A stretch of DNA of 64,000 bases from Zhengitettix transpicula. Lineage: Eukaryota; Arthropoda; Insecta; Orthoptera; Tetrigidae. The position numbers and the translations under genes are program-made. Shown here piece after piece: positions 62,501 to 64,000 of the stretch (its first letter is position 1; each line of letters starts with the position of its first letter). Under the pieces are notes generated by a model. That model was not told the DNA's origin. It was given only the letters and a program-made list of their open reading frames with translations, and searched no databases. The stretch is from positions 46,412,395 to 46,476,394 of the forward strand of contig CM073590.1 of NCBI GenBank assembly GCA_037074705.1. Direction: 5' to 3'.

Positions 62501-63920
62501 TCCATGAATTATATTTAAATAGTGCAAGGATAGTTTTATCATTATTTTTATGGTTGTATATTTTTGAATTCGCATTAATACTTGTAAGAGCGATATACTT
62601 TTAATCAGAATTTTTACATTCACATTTCTAAATAACGCTCGTATTTTAGATAATAACATTTTGTAAGTAATTATTAATCGTATTACGAAATCTAACTAAT
62701 TTTCTCCCATTATTAATGTTTTTACTAATATAGGTGCCAATTTATCTGTAGAAGCTAAAGAACAGTATATATAGAATTCAAAAACATCAATATGTTATTT
62801 ATGTTTATATTTCACCGTCTTCGACGTTACAGTGATACTCAATTCAAAACCTATCTTTTTTTTAATTTCTTTTATACGGTTCTCTATTTCTTTTTCTTAT
62901 CATCTACAGTCAACGGTATCTTCCCATTTAATTCTTATCATAATCTGAACGTTGCTCTTACTTACTAACTCCTAGGAGCTTCAGTATTTACCCTCATAAC
63001 TTGTCTTTTATTACAATACTCCAGAACTCCTAAAACTTTCTCATCTTGACCACTTAATAACTAGTATTGTTCTACAGCACTGTATATTAAAATCAACCCG
63101 TTTTCTTCTTATGGCGTTCCAAATGCCACTTTAATTCTATGTTGTACACTAAAGAATGCTTGCTTCGCTTGAGCTACCTCATTTCTAATTTCTTCTTAGC
63201 AAGTGTATTGTTTGTCTTCTTTCTCCGTAAATAAGGTAACTTTCACTTTTTGCACCTGGTCGGAATTAATATTGATGTTTAATGTAACAGATTATCTGTC
63301 AAATTGTACTACTAACAGGATCTTCCGATATTATTTCATTTACAAGTTGAACACACTATGCTAATTTACCAAATTATTCAGTATTTTTTATTCTCTTGTG
63401 AATAAAACTGAAAATATTCAAATTTTTTGAATGATGAATTAATAAAAGTGGTTCACAAAAGTTCATCTTCGACATTACTTGTCGCCGTATTGGCTATAGA
63501 TGTGTTGCATATTTCATGTTACAAAATGATAAATCTATTTAGTAACGATTATAGTAGCAGTAATGTTATTATTCGCCAATCCATGGCCTTTGCGTCGTTG
63601 CTCAGTTTATATAATAAAATCTATTAAAACTTAAAGAAATTTAATACGGAGCAGTATTATATGTATGGAATTTATTTCACCGTATAATAACATACTGCTC
63701 TTATTCAGGAACTGAAATTCATTAACAAATTGTGTTTCAATAAAATTACGCTATTCCTTCTGAAAGCGACTTTTAAAAATAAATGCTTGTTGGTTGTCTG
63801 ATATGAATAATAGGCACGTAATATACTGGTATTTAATACAGGTATTTATTTGCCACTGACCTTGAACAAGTGTGCCTGATGCATGTTCCTTACGAGAGAA
63901 ATGCTGTGCCTTCCTTCCAT
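59598..63920 (-). CDS. secreted cuticular-family-like protein (gene 2, 411 aa)
   Basis: Three coding exons: 63894-63920, 61484-61539 and 59598-60750. Donors are gtaaggaac and gtaaatatt; acceptors are attcttttcag and tttgttttgcag. The 27 + 56 + 1153 nt sum to 412 codons with TAA, so the frame closes. Residues 1-9 (MEGRHSISL) plus IFVMAAVFTVTCAQS form a signal peptide, cleaved near TCA|QS. Residues 29-53 read KKIIIYIPQLVKVIHHKH and DKVVIP, aligning with gene 1 at P36, L38, H43 and H44. The middle is rich in Gly, Asn, Ser, Tyr and Trp (GRWNPGG, GGTWKNGG, NAGKWNFDYPKGYNLGF). The C-terminal third is Ser/Gly/Pro/Asn-rich and ends RRMGFIWF. There is no R&R chitin-binding domain or transmembrane segment. 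The function is unknown; an extracellular or cuticle matrix role is inferred from family and architecture. Exon 1 is predicted and is the least certain exon. Confidence 0.8.
60751..61483 (-). other. gene 2 intron 2 (phase 2)
   Basis: A 733 bp AT-rich intron splitting codon 28, the same codon as in gene 1. No internal element recognised. Confidence 0.7.
61540..63893 (-). other. gene 2 intron 1 (phase 0)
   Basis: A 2.35 kb AT-rich intron containing the fold-back MITE at 62413-62560. No other element recognised. Open frames inside it look random. Confidence 0.6.
62413..62560. mobile_element. fold-back MITE, arms about 55 bp
   Basis: The left arm (62413-62467) TATACAACCATAAAAATAAT, GATAAC, CCTTGCACTATTTAAATATA is repeated in reverse complement at 62503-62560 with very few differences, around a 35-base loop. 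TA flanks both ends (TA-CAACC...GGTTG-TA), as expected for Tc1/mariner-type MITEs. It lies inside intron 1 of gene 2. Confidence 0.85.
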
Positions 63921-63935
63921 GCAGCTGGTTTCTAC

Positions 63936-63972
63936 TATGAGCATTGTAATGGTCCAGCACAGCTTTATAAAG
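63936..63972 (-). promoter_or_regulatory. core promoter of gene 2: TATA box and initiator
   Basis: On the minus strand CTTTATAAAG (63972-63963) is followed 31 nt after the TATAAA start by TCATAGT, an initiator-like site with its A at 63938. Starting there leaves an 18 nt 5' UTR. It also excludes the upstream in-frame ATG at 63944-63942, which would bury the signal peptide behind eight extra residues. Confidence 0.5.
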
Positions 63973-64000
63973 ACTCCGCGGCGATGACCGCGAAATGCAA

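Noticed and set aside
62990..62997. ATGAGG followed by gtaaat as alternative exon 1 of gene 2
   Set aside because: It would give a two-residue exon with no TATA box and an upstream out-of-context ATG. The exon at 63894-63920 makes a better signal peptide and has TATA and initiator at correct spacing.

Overview
This window is AT-rich nuclear DNA of an arthropod, almost certainly an insect. It is mostly intergenic and intronic sequence full of old transposable elements. Evidence for an insect is two spliced, secreted, cuticular-type genes with tiny signal-peptide exons and long introns, relics of mariner and other IS630/Tc1-like transposons, Penelope-like and LTR-type relics, short inverted-repeat MITEs, tRNA-like SINEs and long AT/CT microsatellites. 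The low gene density and many repeat families suggest a large genome, for example a hemimetabolous insect. That placement is inference; no species-diagnostic gene is present.

Two genes could be reconstructed, both on the minus strand. Gene 1 (19389-24579; 3 coding exons, 167 aa) is a secreted glycine-rich protein. Gene 2 (59598-63920; 3 coding exons, 411 aa) is a longer secreted protein with no recognised domain after its N-terminus. The two share exon architecture: a short exon 1 ending in phase 0, an exon 2 carrying the hydrophobic signal-peptide core, and a second intron that splits codon 28 in both. A V/I-P-x-L...H-H motif falls at the same residues (36, 38, 43-44). They are most likely paralogues of one cuticle or extracellular-matrix family, about 35 kb apart in the same orientation. 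Each has a TATA box at a plausible distance from its start codon.

The most conspicuous repeat is a GC-rich family of about 550-650 bp, with at least 22 pieces in both orientations (3.5-5.3, 7.2, 12.7-13.8, 17.9, 20.1, 26.0-26.6, 30.3-30.8, 34.8, 38.2, 42.7, 48.8-49.4 and 53.5-54.8 kb). It has two head subfamilies and a tail with two tandem hairpins, and it often sits head-to-tail or inverted. Its lack of stops creates many false ORFs. Other relics are a long-TIR MITE family (0.69-0.95 kb and fragments), a 200-260 bp-period repeat shared by 8.8 and 43.8 kb, Penelope-like inverted termini with hammerhead-like motifs (10.2-11.8 and 57.3-57.6 kb), an internally deleted mariner (14.5-15.2 kb), a roughly 750 bp repeat at 17.0 and 38.7 kb, three minus-oriented LTR-like relics (36.5-41.7 kb), an IS630/Tc1-type transposase pseudogene (37.7-38.1 kb), two SINEs, and a near-perfect fold-back MITE inside intron 1 of gene 2.

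I saw no CRISPR array, rRNA or intact tRNA gene, and no intact retrotransposon ORF. Everything outside the two genes is fossil sequence or sequence I cannot interpret.
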